Below, one piece after another: positions 25,757 to 34,893 of a stretch of 64,000 bases of DNA. The notes beneath the pieces were generated by a model. That model worked only from the letters and a program-made list of their open reading frames with translations. It made no database searches and was not told the DNA's origin. The position numbers and the translations under genes are program-made. Positions within the stretch are counted from its first letter, which is position 1. Each line of letters opens with the position of its first letter. This DNA comes from Nigerium sp. (GTDB taxonomy: Bacteria > Actinomycetota > Actinomycetes > Propionibacteriales > Propionibacteriaceae), in the NCBI GenBank assembly GCA_016711325.1, contig JADJTH010000008.1, positions 1 through 64,000 of the forward strand, given 5' to 3'.

Positions 25757-27085
25757 CTACGCCTTCGCGGACGCCGCCGCTGCCGCCGCCTTCGGGAGCG
25801 CGTTGACGATCTGCTCCAGCGCCGCCCCATCGTGTGCCGCTGACAGGAACCAGGCCTCGAACACGCTCGGTGGCAGCGCCACCCCGGACTCCAGCATCGC
25901 GTGGAAGAACGGCGGGTAGCGGAAGGTCTCGGCCGCCTTCGCTTCGTCGTAGGTCCGGACGCCGCGGGCGGCGGCGTCCTCGCCGAAGAAGACGCTGAAC
26001 AGGCTGCCCGCGGTCTGAATGCGGTGCGGCACCCCGGCGGACGCGAGGGCCGCGCCGACGGCGTCCTGCAACTGGGCGGACACCCGGTCGACACGCGCGT
26101 ACACCCCCGCGTCGGCGAGCGTGAGGGTGGTGATCCCGGCCGCCGTGGCGAGTGGGTTCCCCGACAGCGTGCCCGCCTGGTAGACCGGGCCGACCGGGGC
26201 GAGCAGGTCGAGCAGCGAGGCGGGACCGGCCAGCGCGGCCAGCGGCATGCCGCCGCCGACGACCTTGCCGAAGGTGACCAGGTCGGGCACGTACGACGGG
26301 TTCGGGAGCCCGGCTTCGACGCCCCACCAGCCGGCGGGGCCCACCCGGAACCCCGTGAGCACCTCGTCGAAGACCATCAGCGCGCCGTGCTCGCGGGTGA
26401 TCCGGCGGATCGCCTCGTTGAACCCCGGCAACGGCGGCACGACACCCATGTTCGCCGGGGCGGCCTCGGTGATCACGCACGCGATCTCGGCCCCGCGCGC
26501 CGCGAAGACCGCCTCGAGGGCGGCGACGTCGTTGTAGGGAACCACGAGCGTGTCGCGGGCGGACGCCGCCGTCACCCCCGCCGACCCGGGCAGGCCCGCG
26601 GTCGCGACGCCTGAGCCCGCGGCGGCGAGCAGCGCGTCCGAATGGCCGTGATAGCAGCCCGCGAATTTCACGATGACGTCGCGTCCGGTCGCCCCTCGGG
26701 CCACCCGGATCGCGGTCATCGTCGCCTCGGTGCCCGTCGAGACGAAGCGCACCTTCTCGGCGAACGGCACACGGCCGCGGATCAACGCGGCCAACTCCAC
26801 CTCGGCCGTCGTCGGGGCCCCGAACGACAGCCCGCGCGAGGCGGCGGTCTGCACCGCGGCGACGACGTCGGGATGCGCGTGCCCGAGCAGCGCCGGGCCC
26901 CACGAGCACACCAGGTCGACATAGCGGCGTCCGTCGACGGCGAGCACGTGCGCGCCGGACGCCGCCTGCAGGAACACGGGCGTGCCCCCCACCGAACCGA
27001 ACGCGCGGACCGGAGAACTCACCCCGCCCGGGATCAGCTCGCACGCGTGGCGGTAGACCTCTTCCATCGACATGTGGCCGGGCAT
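25757..27085 (-). CDS. hemL: Glutamate-1-semialdehyde 2,1-aminomutase
   Basis: 442 residues from ATG 27085 with AGAGGA upstream. A PLP enzyme converting glutamate-1-semialdehyde to 5-aminolevulinate, the second C5-pathway step. Seen: GGVSSPVRAFGSVGGTP, phosphate-binding STGTEATMTA, the Asp in VFDEVLTGFRVG and the PLP lysine in TFGKVVGGGMPLAA. It is last in the minus-strand heme operon, 57 bases after hemB. Confidence 0.96.
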   Translation of the reverse strand: MPGHMSMEEVYRHACELIPGGVSSPVRAFGSVGGTPVFLQAASGAHVLAVDGRRYVDLVCSWGPALLGHAHPDVVAAVQTAASRGLSFGAPTTAEVELAALIRGRVPFAEKVRFVSTGTEATMTAIRVARGATGRDVIVKFAGCYHGHSDALLAAAGSGVATAGLPGSAGVTAASARDTLVVPYNDVAALEAVFAARGAEIACVITEAAPANMGVVPPLPGFNEAIRRITREHGALMVFDEVLTGFRVGPAGWWGVEAGLPNPSYVPDLVTFGKVVGGGMPLAALAGPASLLDLLAPVGPVYQAGTLSGNPLATAAGITTLTLADAGVYARVDRVSAQLQDAVGAALASAGVPHRIQTAGSLFSVFFGEDAAARGVRTYDEAKAAETFRYPPFFHAMLESGVALPPSVFEAWFLSAAHDGAALEQIVNALPKAAAAAASAKA

Positions 27086-27142
27086 GGCGTCCTCTCGTCG
27101 GTCAGGTTGTCGTCTGTGAGCCATCCTCGCACGGCCTGATTC

Positions 27143-28120
27143 TCACTCGGATCGGCGAGCGGCGAGTTCGAGGGCGGCGTAGGTCAGCACGATGTCGGCG
27201 CCTGCGCGCACGATGCTGGTGACGGCCTCGGCGAGGGCCGCGTCCCGGTCGATCCAGCCGCGCTCGGCGGCCGCGCACACCATCGCGTACTCGCCCGACA
27301 CGTGATAGGCGGCCACGGGCACGTCGGACGCCGCGGCCACGTCGGCGAGCACGTCCAGGTAATAGCCCGCGGGCTTCACCATGACCATGTCGGCGCCCTC
27401 GGCGAGATCGAGCAAGGCCTCCCGCAGACCCTCGCGGCGGTTGGCCGGATCCTGCTGGTATGCGCGCCGGTCGCCGTGCAGCGAACTGGCGACCGCCTCG
27501 CGGAACGGCCCGAAGAAGGCGGAGGCGTACTTGGCCGCGTAGGCGATGATCGCCACGTCGGCGTGACCGGAGGCGTCCAGACCCTCGCGGATCGCGAGCA
27601 CCTGCCCGTCCATCATTCCGGACGGGCCGACGACGTGGGCGCCGGCGTCCGCCTGGGCGACCGCGAGCCGCACGTACGCCTCGACGGTGGCGTCGTTGTC
27701 GACGCGGCCGCCGGCGTCCAGCAGCCCGCAGTGGCCGTGGTCGGTGAACTCGTCGAGGCAGGTGTCGGCCATCACCACGATCGCGTCGCCCACCTCGTCG
27801 CGGACCGCCCGCAGTCCGCGGTTCAGAATCCCCTCGGGATCGGCCCCGCACGTGCCGGCGGCGTCCTTGTCGTCCTCGCGCGGGACGCCGAACAGCATGA
27901 GGCCACCCAGGCCCGCCTCCGCGGCGGCCCAGGCCGCGCGGCGCAGCGACTCGAGCGTGTGCTGGACGACGCCCGGCATGGACGCGATCGGGCGTTCCGC
28001 GTCGATCCCGTCGGCCACGAAGACCGGCAGCACGAGCTGGGCGGGGTGGACGCGGGTCTCGCGCACCAACGTGCGCATCGCGGGTGTGGTGCGTAGCCGG
28101 CGTGGACGGACGAGGGTCAT
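27143..28120 (-). CDS. hemB: Delta-aminolevulinic acid dehydratase (porphobilinogen synthase)
   Basis: 325 residues, the normal length; ATG 28120 overlaps the hemCD stop by 4 bases. It condenses two 5-aminolevulinates into porphobilinogen. Active-site lysines are in AYAAKYASAFFGPFR and MVMVKPAGYYLD. The metal-site region ADTCLDEFTDHGHCGLLD keeps Cys residues, suggesting zinc or a mixed-metal type; I cannot decide which. Confidence 0.96.
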   Translation of the reverse strand: MTLVRPRRLRTTPAMRTLVRETRVHPAQLVLPVFVADGIDAERPIASMPGVVQHTLESLRRAAWAAAEAGLGGLMLFGVPREDDKDAAGTCGADPEGILNRGLRAVRDEVGDAIVVMADTCLDEFTDHGHCGLLDAGGRVDNDATVEAYVRLAVAQADAGAHVVGPSGMMDGQVLAIREGLDASGHADVAIIAYAAKYASAFFGPFREAVASSLHGDRRAYQQDPANRREGLREALLDLAEGADMVMVKPAGYYLDVLADVAAASDVPVAAYHVSGEYAMVCAAAERGWIDRDAALAEAVTSIVRAGADIVLTYAALELAARRSE

Positions 28121-29850
28121 GGCTGCTCCTGAGCAAGTGCGCGGGTGAGTGCGTCGACGACGCCGGGGCCGTCCTGAGTGGCGGCGACGGCGTCCACACG
28201 CAGGCCCGCGGCGGCGGACGCCTCGGCGCTGGGCCGGCCGAGCGCGATGACGGCGACGCGGTCGTCGGGGGGGCCGAGGAGAGCGACGGTGGCGCGCGCG
28301 ATCGAGCCGGAGGTCAGCACGATCGCGTCGTAGTCGGCCCACGGCCGGGTGAGAGGGGCGTCCGCCAGCGCGACGGTGGTGTAGGTGTGCACGACCTCGA
28401 CCTGCCACCCGCGCGCGGCGAGGCCCTCGGCGAGCCGCGGGCCGGACAGCGCCGACCCGGCGACGATCGCCGACGACGGCACGGGGCCGGACGCCTGGAG
28501 CAGTGCGTCCAGCAACGAGTCGGCGTCGCTGCGCCCGGACGGCACCGCCGACACGACCGCGCCCGCGGACTCGGCCGCGGACGCCGTGGCCCGCCCCACC
28601 GCCGCGATCCGGCGGGCGGCCGCGGTGAGGTCGACGCCCGCATCGGTGAGCGCCACCACGCCGGCGGCGGAGGTGAGGATCAGCCAGTCGGCGCGCGCGG
28701 GCATCGTGAACGCCAGCGCCCGCGGCTCGGTGACCTGGACGGCGTCCACGTCGGCGCCGGCCGCGCGGATCGCTCGCGCGAGCTCGCCCTCGGCGCGCGG
28801 GAGCAGCACCCGGCGTCCGACGAGGACCTCTTCGGTGCCCGGCGCCCAGAGGGCCCGCTCGTGGTGGAAGCGCTCGTGGCCGCCCGCGCCCGTGTGACCC
28901 GTGTCGGTGTGGAAGGCCTCCAGCCTGCTCTCCCGGGTCGCGCCCAGCGGGGTGATCTCGGCGGCTCCCCGGGCCAGCAACTCCGCGGCGGCGGCACCGC
29001 CCACGGTGGCTGGATCCGCGGGCATCCGGGTGGTCGTGCGGGCGGTCGCCTGCCGCGCGCCGTCGGCGCTGAACACGGAGGCGGTGAACTCGAGGTGGCC
29101 GTTGACGACGCGGCCGTAGGCGGCGACCGGTGCCGCGCAGCCCGCCTGCAACGCGGCCAGGACCGCCCGCTCGGCGCTGACGCACAGTCGCGTCTCGGCG
29201 TGGTCGAGCGGGGCGAGGGCCGCCCGCACCGCCTCGTCCCCGGCGCGGCATTCGACCGCGAGCGCCCCCTGGCCGGGCGCCGGGAGGAGGTCGAGGGTGT
29301 CGGTGATCGCGTCGAAGCGCCCCAGTCGGGCGAGGCCGGCGCGGGCCAGCACCACGGCGTCCAGATCGCCGGAGCCGGCGGCGTCGCCGTGGACGCGGCC
29401 CAGTCGGGTGCCGACGTTGCCGCGGATCTCGACGACGCTCAGATCCGGACGCCGTGCCCGCACCTGAGCGGCCCGGCGGGGTGAGCCGGTGCCGACGCGG
29501 GCCATCGGCGGAAGGCCGTCGAGGGTGAGCCCGTCGCGCGCGCACAGGGCGTCGAAGGGCAGCTCGCGCTCGGGGAGGGCCGCGATCGTCAGGCCGTCCA
29601 CGGGTGCGGTCGGCAGGTCCTTGAGCGAGTGCACGACGAGGTCGACCTCGCCGCCGAGCAGCGCCACCCGCAGTGCGGCCGCGAACAGGCCCAGGCCGCC
29701 GGCGTCGAGCAGCGAGCCGGTGGTGACGTCGCCCTGCGAGCGGATCGTCACCAACTCCACCTCGTGACCCAGCGCCTCCAGCGCAACGGCGACGTGGCCC
29801 GACTGCGTGCGCGCGAGTTCCGAGCCGCGCGTGCCCAGTCGCAGCTTCAT
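28117..29850 (-). CDS. hemCD: Fused hydroxymethylbilane synthase / uroporphyrinogen-III synthase
   Basis: 577 residues from ATG 29850. Residues about 1-310 are HemC: KLRLGTRGSELARTQS, HSLKDLP, IRGNVGTRLGR and Cys238 (LQAGCAAPVAAYG), which carries the dipyrromethane cofactor. From about 355 to the end is a HemD fold (VLLPRAEGELARAIRAAGADVDAV, LILTSAAGVVAL, VEVVHTYTTV, YDAIVLTSGSIARATVALLG). The fusion links tetrapyrrole assembly to ring closure without releasing the unstable linear intermediate. No stop lies between the parts. It overlaps hemB and hemY by 4 bases each. Confidence 0.93.
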   Translation of the reverse strand: MKLRLGTRGSELARTQSGHVAVALEALGHEVELVTIRSQGDVTTGSLLDAGGLGLFAAALRVALLGGEVDLVVHSLKDLPTAPVDGLTIAALPERELPFDALCARDGLTLDGLPPMARVGTGSPRRAAQVRARRPDLSVVEIRGNVGTRLGRVHGDAAGSGDLDAVVLARAGLARLGRFDAITDTLDLLPAPGQGALAVECRAGDEAVRAALAPLDHAETRLCVSAERAVLAALQAGCAAPVAAYGRVVNGHLEFTASVFSADGARQATARTTTRMPADPATVGGAAAAELLARGAAEITPLGATRESRLEAFHTDTGHTGAGGHERFHHERALWAPGTEEVLVGRRVLLPRAEGELARAIRAAGADVDAVQVTEPRALAFTMPARADWLILTSAAGVVALTDAGVDLTAAARRIAAVGRATASAAESAGAVVSAVPSGRSDADSLLDALLQASGPVPSSAIVAGSALSGPRLAEGLAARGWQVEVVHTYTTVALADAPLTRPWADYDAIVLTSGSIARATVALLGPPDDRVAVIALGRPSAEASAAAGLRVDAVAATQDGPGVVDALTRALAQEQP

Positions 29851-31301
29851 CGCGAGCGCTCCTGGTCCGGCGCGGACGCGGGCGCCGCCAGGCCACGGGC
29901 GACGGACTGCGCGTGCGGGATCACGGCGGCCAGGCCGGTGCCGGCGAACCAGGCGCCGGTGACCGCCAGGCCCGGCATCTCGGTCAGCCGCCGCGTGAGC
30001 AGCGCGATACGTGCGCGGTGCGCCGGCGTCTGCGGCGGCAGCGAATTCGGGAACCGGACGATCGCGTGCCCCGCGATCTGGTCGGCGCTCAGCTCGACGC
30101 CGAGCAGGATCGAGGCGTCGGCGAGCGCGCCGGCCGGGGTGGGATCGCCGGTCGGGATGCCTGCGCGTCCGAAGCTGACCCGCAGCACGTGCGTGCCGGT
30201 GCCCGCGACCGTAGCGGGCCACTTGATCGAATAGTGGGTGAGCGCCTTGCAGGCGACCCTCGTCGCCGCGCCTTCGGCGTCGGGAGTGACCAGCAAGCCG
30301 GAGCCTCGCGGCCCGGCGTCGAGTTCGGGGGCGTTCATCACGAGGCAGACCTGCGTCAGGTCGGCACCGCGCGGCAGTTCCCAGTCGTCGACCGCCAGTT
30401 CGGGGATCGTGCGCAGCAGGTCGAGGGCCGCACGGCCGTCGAGCGCGACGACGAGGCGTCCGGTGGTGACGGTGACCGGGTCGCCGACGGGCACCGGAGG
30501 ATCGGCGGGGTCAGCGGCGCGCCCAGCCTCGTGGTGGGTCACGCTCCAGGCGCCACCGGCGCGGGCGATGGCCGTCACGACGCGGCGGTTCGCGACCTCG
30601 CCGCCGAGTTCGCGGATGCGTGCCACGAGCGCCCGAGGCAGCGTGAACAGGCCGCCGGACACCGACGAGACCACCGCGCCGGCGGGGGCTGCGGCCCGCA
30701 GCGCCGCCGCGGCGCGGACCAGCGAACCCTCGCGGACCATCGCCTCCCGCAGTCCCGGGGAGACCACGTCGACCGCGAGCGTGGACGGATGCGCCGAATG
30801 GACGCCGCCGGCGATCGGATCCACGAGCCGGGTCAGCACCTCGGCGCCGAGCCTGCATTCGACCAGCGTCGCCAGGTCGGCGGCGTCCGCGCCGGGCTCC
30901 GCACCCATCGTGAGGTCCTCGCGGGCGCGCGCCAGGCCGTCCGGCGACAGCAGCGCGGTGACGAACGGATCGTCCAGATCGGTGGGAATGCCCAGCACGC
31001 CGTGGGGGATCCGCGTGGCGAAGCCGCCGTCGCGGTGCGACCACAACCAGGAAACGCCCGACGGGTCGACCACCTCGAGCCCGAGTTCGGCGCACAGCGA
31101 GGCGACCGCGCGCGACCGCTTCGCGAACGACTCGGCGCCCAGGTCGACCCACACGCCGCCGATCGGCGCGCCGAAGACCAGCCCGCCGCAGGTGCCGCGC
31201 GCCTCCAGCAGCAGCGGGGCGAGACCGAGTTTGGCGAAGGTGTGGGCGGCCTGGAGCCCGCCGATGCCGCCACCGATGACGATCGATTCAACGTGGGTCA
31301 T
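29847..31301 (-). CDS. hemY: Coproporphyrinogen III oxidase, HemY/CgoX type
   Basis: 484 residues from ATG 31301. FAD-dependent with GGGIGGLQAAHTFAKLGLAPLLLEARGTCGG at the N-terminus and a C-terminal FAD motif (GAWFAGTGLAAVIPHAQSVARGL). With HemQ and an actinobacterial ferrochelatase nearby it most likely oxidises coproporphyrinogen III to coproporphyrin III rather than acting on protoporphyrinogen. Overlaps hemE and hemCD by 4 bases each. Confidence 0.93.
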   Translation of the reverse strand: MTHVESIVIGGGIGGLQAAHTFAKLGLAPLLLEARGTCGGLVFGAPIGGVWVDLGAESFAKRSRAVASLCAELGLEVVDPSGVSWLWSHRDGGFATRIPHGVLGIPTDLDDPFVTALLSPDGLARAREDLTMGAEPGADAADLATLVECRLGAEVLTRLVDPIAGGVHSAHPSTLAVDVVSPGLREAMVREGSLVRAAAALRAAAPAGAVVSSVSGGLFTLPRALVARIRELGGEVANRRVVTAIARAGGAWSVTHHEAGRAADPADPPVPVGDPVTVTTGRLVVALDGRAALDLLRTIPELAVDDWELPRGADLTQVCLVMNAPELDAGPRGSGLLVTPDAEGAATRVACKALTHYSIKWPATVAGTGTHVLRVSFGRAGIPTGDPTPAGALADASILLGVELSADQIAGHAIVRFPNSLPPQTPAHRARIALLTRRLTEMPGLAVTGAWFAGTGLAAVIPHAQSVARGLAAPASAPDQERSR

Positions 31302-32338
31302 GCCTGATGCACCAGTTCTACGAGCCGGGTGAGGATGCCCGGGTCCGTGTCGGGCGGAACGCCGTGGCCCAGGTTCACGACGTGCCCCGGGGCGGCCCGC
31401 CCACGACGCAGCACCTCGAGCGTGTGCGCCTCGAGCGCATCCCAGCCCGAGCCGAGCCGGGCCGGGTCGATGTTGCCCTGGAGCGGCACGCCGGGCAGCA
31501 GCGCGGCCGCGTCGGCCAGCGATGTGCGGTAGTCGACGCCCACGGCGTCCGCGCCTTCGACCATGAGCGGCAGCAGGTGCCCGGTTCCGGTGCCGAAGTG
31601 GAGGCGCGGAACCCGCCCCTCGACGGCCGCGAGCGCGCGGCGCGACCACGGGGCCACGTGGGCGGCGTAATCCTCGGCGGTGAGCGAACCCGCCCAGCTG
31701 TCGAACAACTGGATGGCCGAGGCGCCGGCGTCCACCTGCACGCGCAGGAACGCGCCCGACAGGTCGGCGCACCACTCCATGAGCCGAGCCCATGCACGCG
31801 GGTCGGCGTGCATGAGCCGGCGGGCGGCGAGGTGGTCGCGGCTCGGACGCCCCTCGACCAGATAGGCGGCGAGCGTGAACGGGGCGCCGGCGAAGCCGAT
31901 CAGAGGCGTCCACGAGGCGGCACCGGACGGCGTCGAGGCCAGCTCGGCGGCGATCAGGGCGATCGCCTCGGTGATCATCGAGACGTCGCGCAGATCGTGG
32001 GCCACCAGCGCCGCCACGTCGGACGCCGTGCGCACCGGTTCGGCGATGACCGGACCGACACCCGCGGCGATGTCGACGTCGACGCCCGCCAGCCTGAGCG
32101 GCACCATGATGTCGGAGAAGAAGATCGCCGCGTCGACCCGGTGCCGGCGTACCGGCTGAAGGGTGATCTCGGCGGCGAGATCGGGGATCAGGCAGGACTC
32201 GAGCATGCCGGTGCCCCGGCGCACCCGCCGGTACTCCGGCAATGAGCGCCCGGCCTGCCGCATGAACCACACGGGGTAGGTCTCGGGGCGCTCGCCCGAC
32301 AGGGCCCGCAGCAAGGGAGGCATCGTCGCGTCGATCAC
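31298..32338 (-). CDS. hemE: Uroporphyrinogen decarboxylase
   Basis: 346 residues from GTG 32338, the first in-frame start giving the normal family length; a more upstream ATG would run into the hemA promoter. Makes coproporphyrinogen III. Signatures: PVWFMRQAGRSLPEYR (Arg pair and Gln binding substrate), the catalytic Asp in FFSDIMVPLRL, and GFAGAPFTLAAYLVEG. First gene of the minus-strand heme operon. Confidence 0.96.
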   Translation of the reverse strand: MIDATMPPLLRALSGERPETYPVWFMRQAGRSLPEYRRVRRGTGMLESCLIPDLAAEITLQPVRRHRVDAAIFFSDIMVPLRLAGVDVDIAAGVGPVIAEPVRTASDVAALVAHDLRDVSMITEAIALIAAELASTPSGAASWTPLIGFAGAPFTLAAYLVEGRPSRDHLAARRLMHADPRAWARLMEWCADLSGAFLRVQVDAGASAIQLFDSWAGSLTAEDYAAHVAPWSRRALAAVEGRVPRLHFGTGTGHLLPLMVEGADAVGVDYRTSLADAAALLPGVPLQGNIDPARLGSGWDALEAHTLEVLRRGRAAPGHVVNLGHGVPPDTDPGILTRLVELVHQA

Positions 32339-32433
32339 CCGCCGATCATAGGCCGGTGTCGCGCGACGGTGAGCGCCGACCGGGGCGCCGGGCGTTCGAA
32401 GAACAGCCGACAAGGTGGTTCAATGGGATCGTC
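32339..32433. promoter_or_regulatory. Divergent heme promoter region
   Basis: 95 bases between the hemE start and the hemA start, the only space for promoters of both heme operons. I see no strong palindrome or consensus box in it, so the regulator is unknown. Confidence 0.5.
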
Positions 32434-33798
32434 ATGGGGCTGCATCTGATCTCAATTCATCACGCCGAGCACGGGCTCGCCGCGGTCGAGGCGGTGACCC
32501 CTGCGGTGTCGGGGCTCGGCAGGCGCGTCGTGGCCGCCGAGAAGATGCGGGGTGCGGTCGTGCTGGCCACCTGCAATCGGGTCGAGGTCTACGTCGACGC
32601 CGAGGCCCCCGGCGGTTTCGTGGCGGGCCAGGTGCGCCGAGCGATCCTGGGTGGCCTGGCCGCCCCCATCCGCGTGCGCATGTCCACCGCTTCGGACGCC
32701 GACGCGCTGCAGCACCTCTTCGATGTCGGCGCCGGACTGGACTCGATGGTCGTGGGCGAACGCGAGATCGCCGGCCAGCTCCGGCGGGCGCTGCGCGCGG
32801 CGCGCGCCGACGGCACGGCCAGCGGGCTGCTCACCGAAACCATCGAGCAGGCCCTGCGCACATCCCGCCGTGTGTCGCACCTGACCCAGCTCGCCACCAC
32901 CGGGCGCTCGATCGTGGCGGTGGGTCTCGACCTGCTGCGGCGCGACTGGACCGCCACCAGCGTGCTGCTCCTCGGCACCGGCGCGTACGCGGGCGCGGTC
33001 GTGGCCAACCTTCACGAGCGGGGGGTCCGCGACCTTGCCGTCCATTCGTCCTCCGGGCGCGCGGTGTCCTTCGTCGCCCGGCACGCCGGTACCCGCGAGG
33101 CGGTCGGCGACCTGGCGGACGCGGTGGCGGCCGCCGACGTGGTGGTGACCTGCCGCGGCCTGGGGCGTCCGACCCTCACCGCACCGGCCCTCGCGGAGGT
33201 GATGCGCCGTCGCGGCGGCGCGCCACTGGTGCTGGTGGATCTGGCCGTGTCCCGCGACGTGGAGCCCGAGGCCGCCGGCCTGCCGGGCGTCGTCCTGCTC
33301 GACCTGCCCACGATCCAGTTGCATGTGCCCGACGCCTCCCAGCGCGAACTGGCGCGCGCCCGCGCCCTCGTCGACGAGGGCGTGCGGGACTTGGTCGCCC
33401 GCCTGAAAGGACGCGAGATGTCACCGGCCGTGGTCGCCCTGCGCGACACCGTCAACGAGATGGTCACCGACGAGATCGAACGACTGCCACAGGGGCGTCC
33501 GATCACCGGCGACGAGGCCGCGCATGCGCTGCGGCGGCTCGCCGCACGCCTGGTGCACGTGCCGAGCGTCCGCGCCCGCAAGGCCGCCGAAGAGGGACGC
33601 ACCGACGAATACCTGACCGCGCTCAGCGAGTTGTGGGGCATCGAACCTCAGGTGCAGCCCGTGCTGCGCAATCTCGAACTCGACTTCGCGCCCACGCCGC
33701 AGGCGGTGCCGCCCGACACCCTCGACTGCATGACCTGCCCGATCACCGGGCTGGGCCTGACCGACCTGGGCGACCCCGCTCATCTGGAGGCGATGTGA
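32434..33798 (+). CDS. hemA: Glutamyl-tRNA reductase
   Basis: 454 residues from ATG 32434. First committed step of tetrapyrrole synthesis: reduces glutamyl-tRNA to glutamate-1-semialdehyde with NADPH. Catalytic Cys47 is in LATCNRVEVY; MVVGEREIAGQLRRAL and the NADPH domain GTGAYAGAVVANL follow, then the C-terminal dimerisation helix (EIERLPQG). The tail carries an extra CMTCPITG motif of unknown use; N-terminal or C-terminal heme-sensing is possible but unproven. Overlaps hemH (GTGA). Confidence 0.96.
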   Translation: MGLHLISIHHAEHGLAAVEAVTPAVSGLGRRVVAAEKMRGAVVLATCNRVEVYVDAEAPGGFVAGQVRRAILGGLAAPIRVRMSTASDADALQHLFDVGAGLDSMVVGEREIAGQLRRALRAARADGTASGLLTETIEQALRTSRRVSHLTQLATTGRSIVAVGLDLLRRDWTATSVLLLGTGAYAGAVVANLHERGVRDLAVHSSSGRAVSFVARHAGTREAVGDLADAVAAADVVVTCRGLGRPTLTAPALAEVMRRRGGAPLVLVDLAVSRDVEPEAAGLPGVVLLDLPTIQLHVPDASQRELARARALVDEGVRDLVARLKGREMSPAVVALRDTVNEMVTDEIERLPQGRPITGDEAAHALRRLAARLVHVPSVRARKAAEEGRTDEYLTALSELWGIEPQVQPVLRNLELDFAPTPQAVPPDTLDCMTCPITGLGLTDLGDPAHLEAM

Positions 33799-34820
33799 CC
33801 TTCCCCTACGACGCGATCCTCGTGGTCTCCTACGGGGGCCCGCGCGAGCCTGCCGACGTGCTGCCGTTCATGCGCAACGCGACCCGCGGACGCGGCATCC
33901 CCGACGAGCGGCTCATGGAGGTGTCGGAGCACTACCGGCTGTTCGGCGGCGCCTCCCCGATCAACGAGCGCAACGCCGAACTGATGGACGCCCTGCGCGG
34001 CGAACTGGCCGCCCGCGGCGTCACGGTGCCCATCGTGATCGGCAACCGCAATTGGACGCCGTACGTCGCCGACACCGTGGCCGGGCTGGAGGCGTCCGGG
34101 GCCAGGCGGGTGCTGGTCCTCGCGACCGCCGCGTACGCGTCGTACTCGGGATGCCGCCAGTACCGCGAAGACCTGGCCGCCGCGCTCGCCGAGACCGGGG
34201 CGGCGCTGGAGTTCACCAAGATCGGCCCGTTCGCCGAGACCGACGGCTTTGTCGCCGCCAACGCGGACGCCGTGCGTGAGGCGCTGGCGCTCGCCGAGGG
34301 CACGCCGCGGGTGCTGTTCGTGACGCACTCGATCCCGGTGGCGATGGACGCCGCGTCCGGGCCTGGTGGCGACAACACCTACGCGGCCCAGCACCGCAGG
34401 GTCGCCGCGCGGGTGGCTGACGAGGTCGGCCTCGCCGGCGATGCCTGGGAGATCGCCTACTGCAGCCGCTCGGGCGCGCCGCACATCGCGTGGCTCGAGC
34501 CCGACGTGAACGACCGGATGGAGGCGTTGGCGGCCGAGGGCGTCTCGTCCGTCGTCGCCGTGCCGTTCGGGTTCATCAACGACCACATGGAGGTCGTCTA
34601 CGACCTCGACACCGAAGGCAAGCAGACCGCGGCCGACCAGGGGCTGAGCTACGTGCGGGCGGCGACCGTCGGCCTCCACCCCGCCTTCGTGGCGATGCTC
34701 GCCGAGGCGATCGTGGCGGCGAAGCCGGGTGAGGTCGGCGGGCGGCCGACCTGCGGGGCCGACTGCTGCGGGTCGGGGCACCCAGGCCCGCGGCGTCCGG
34801 CCGCCTGCGCGATCGGCTGA
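33795..34820 (+). CDS. hemH: Coproporphyrin III ferrochelatase with a predicted [2Fe-2S] cluster
   Basis: 341 residues from a GTG inside the hemA stop overlap. Inserts Fe2+ into coproporphyrin III (CpfC). The catalytic His is in FVTHSIPVAMD and the Glu in GFINDHMEVVYDLD. Cys120 (YSGCRQYRED) plus C-terminal Cys320, Cys324 and Cys325 (PTCGADCCGSG) match the four-cysteine pattern of [2Fe-2S] ferrochelatases known in Mycobacterium. A few Pro/Arg/Ala-rich residues follow. Confidence 0.95.
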   Translation: MTFPYDAILVVSYGGPREPADVLPFMRNATRGRGIPDERLMEVSEHYRLFGGASPINERNAELMDALRGELAARGVTVPIVIGNRNWTPYVADTVAGLEASGARRVLVLATAAYASYSGCRQYREDLAAALAETGAALEFTKIGPFAETDGFVAANADAVREALALAEGTPRVLFVTHSIPVAMDAASGPGGDNTYAAQHRRVAARVADEVGLAGDAWEIAYCSRSGAPHIAWLEPDVNDRMEALAAEGVSSVVAVPFGFINDHMEVVYDLDTEGKQTAADQGLSYVRAATVGLHPAFVAMLAEAIVAAKPGEVGGRPTCGADCCGSGHPGPRRPAACAIG

Positions 34821-34893
34821 CCCCAGAGACGTCCGCCTCGCCGGAGGCGGCCCACAGATCGAACGACCCGCGCCCACGCGGGGGAGGAGAGAC

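Noticed and set aside
30000..31300. Classical protoporphyrin pathway (HemY as protoporphyrinogen oxidase)
   Set aside because: HemQ and an actinobacterial ferrochelatase in the facing operon, with no HemN or HemF here, favour the coproporphyrin route.
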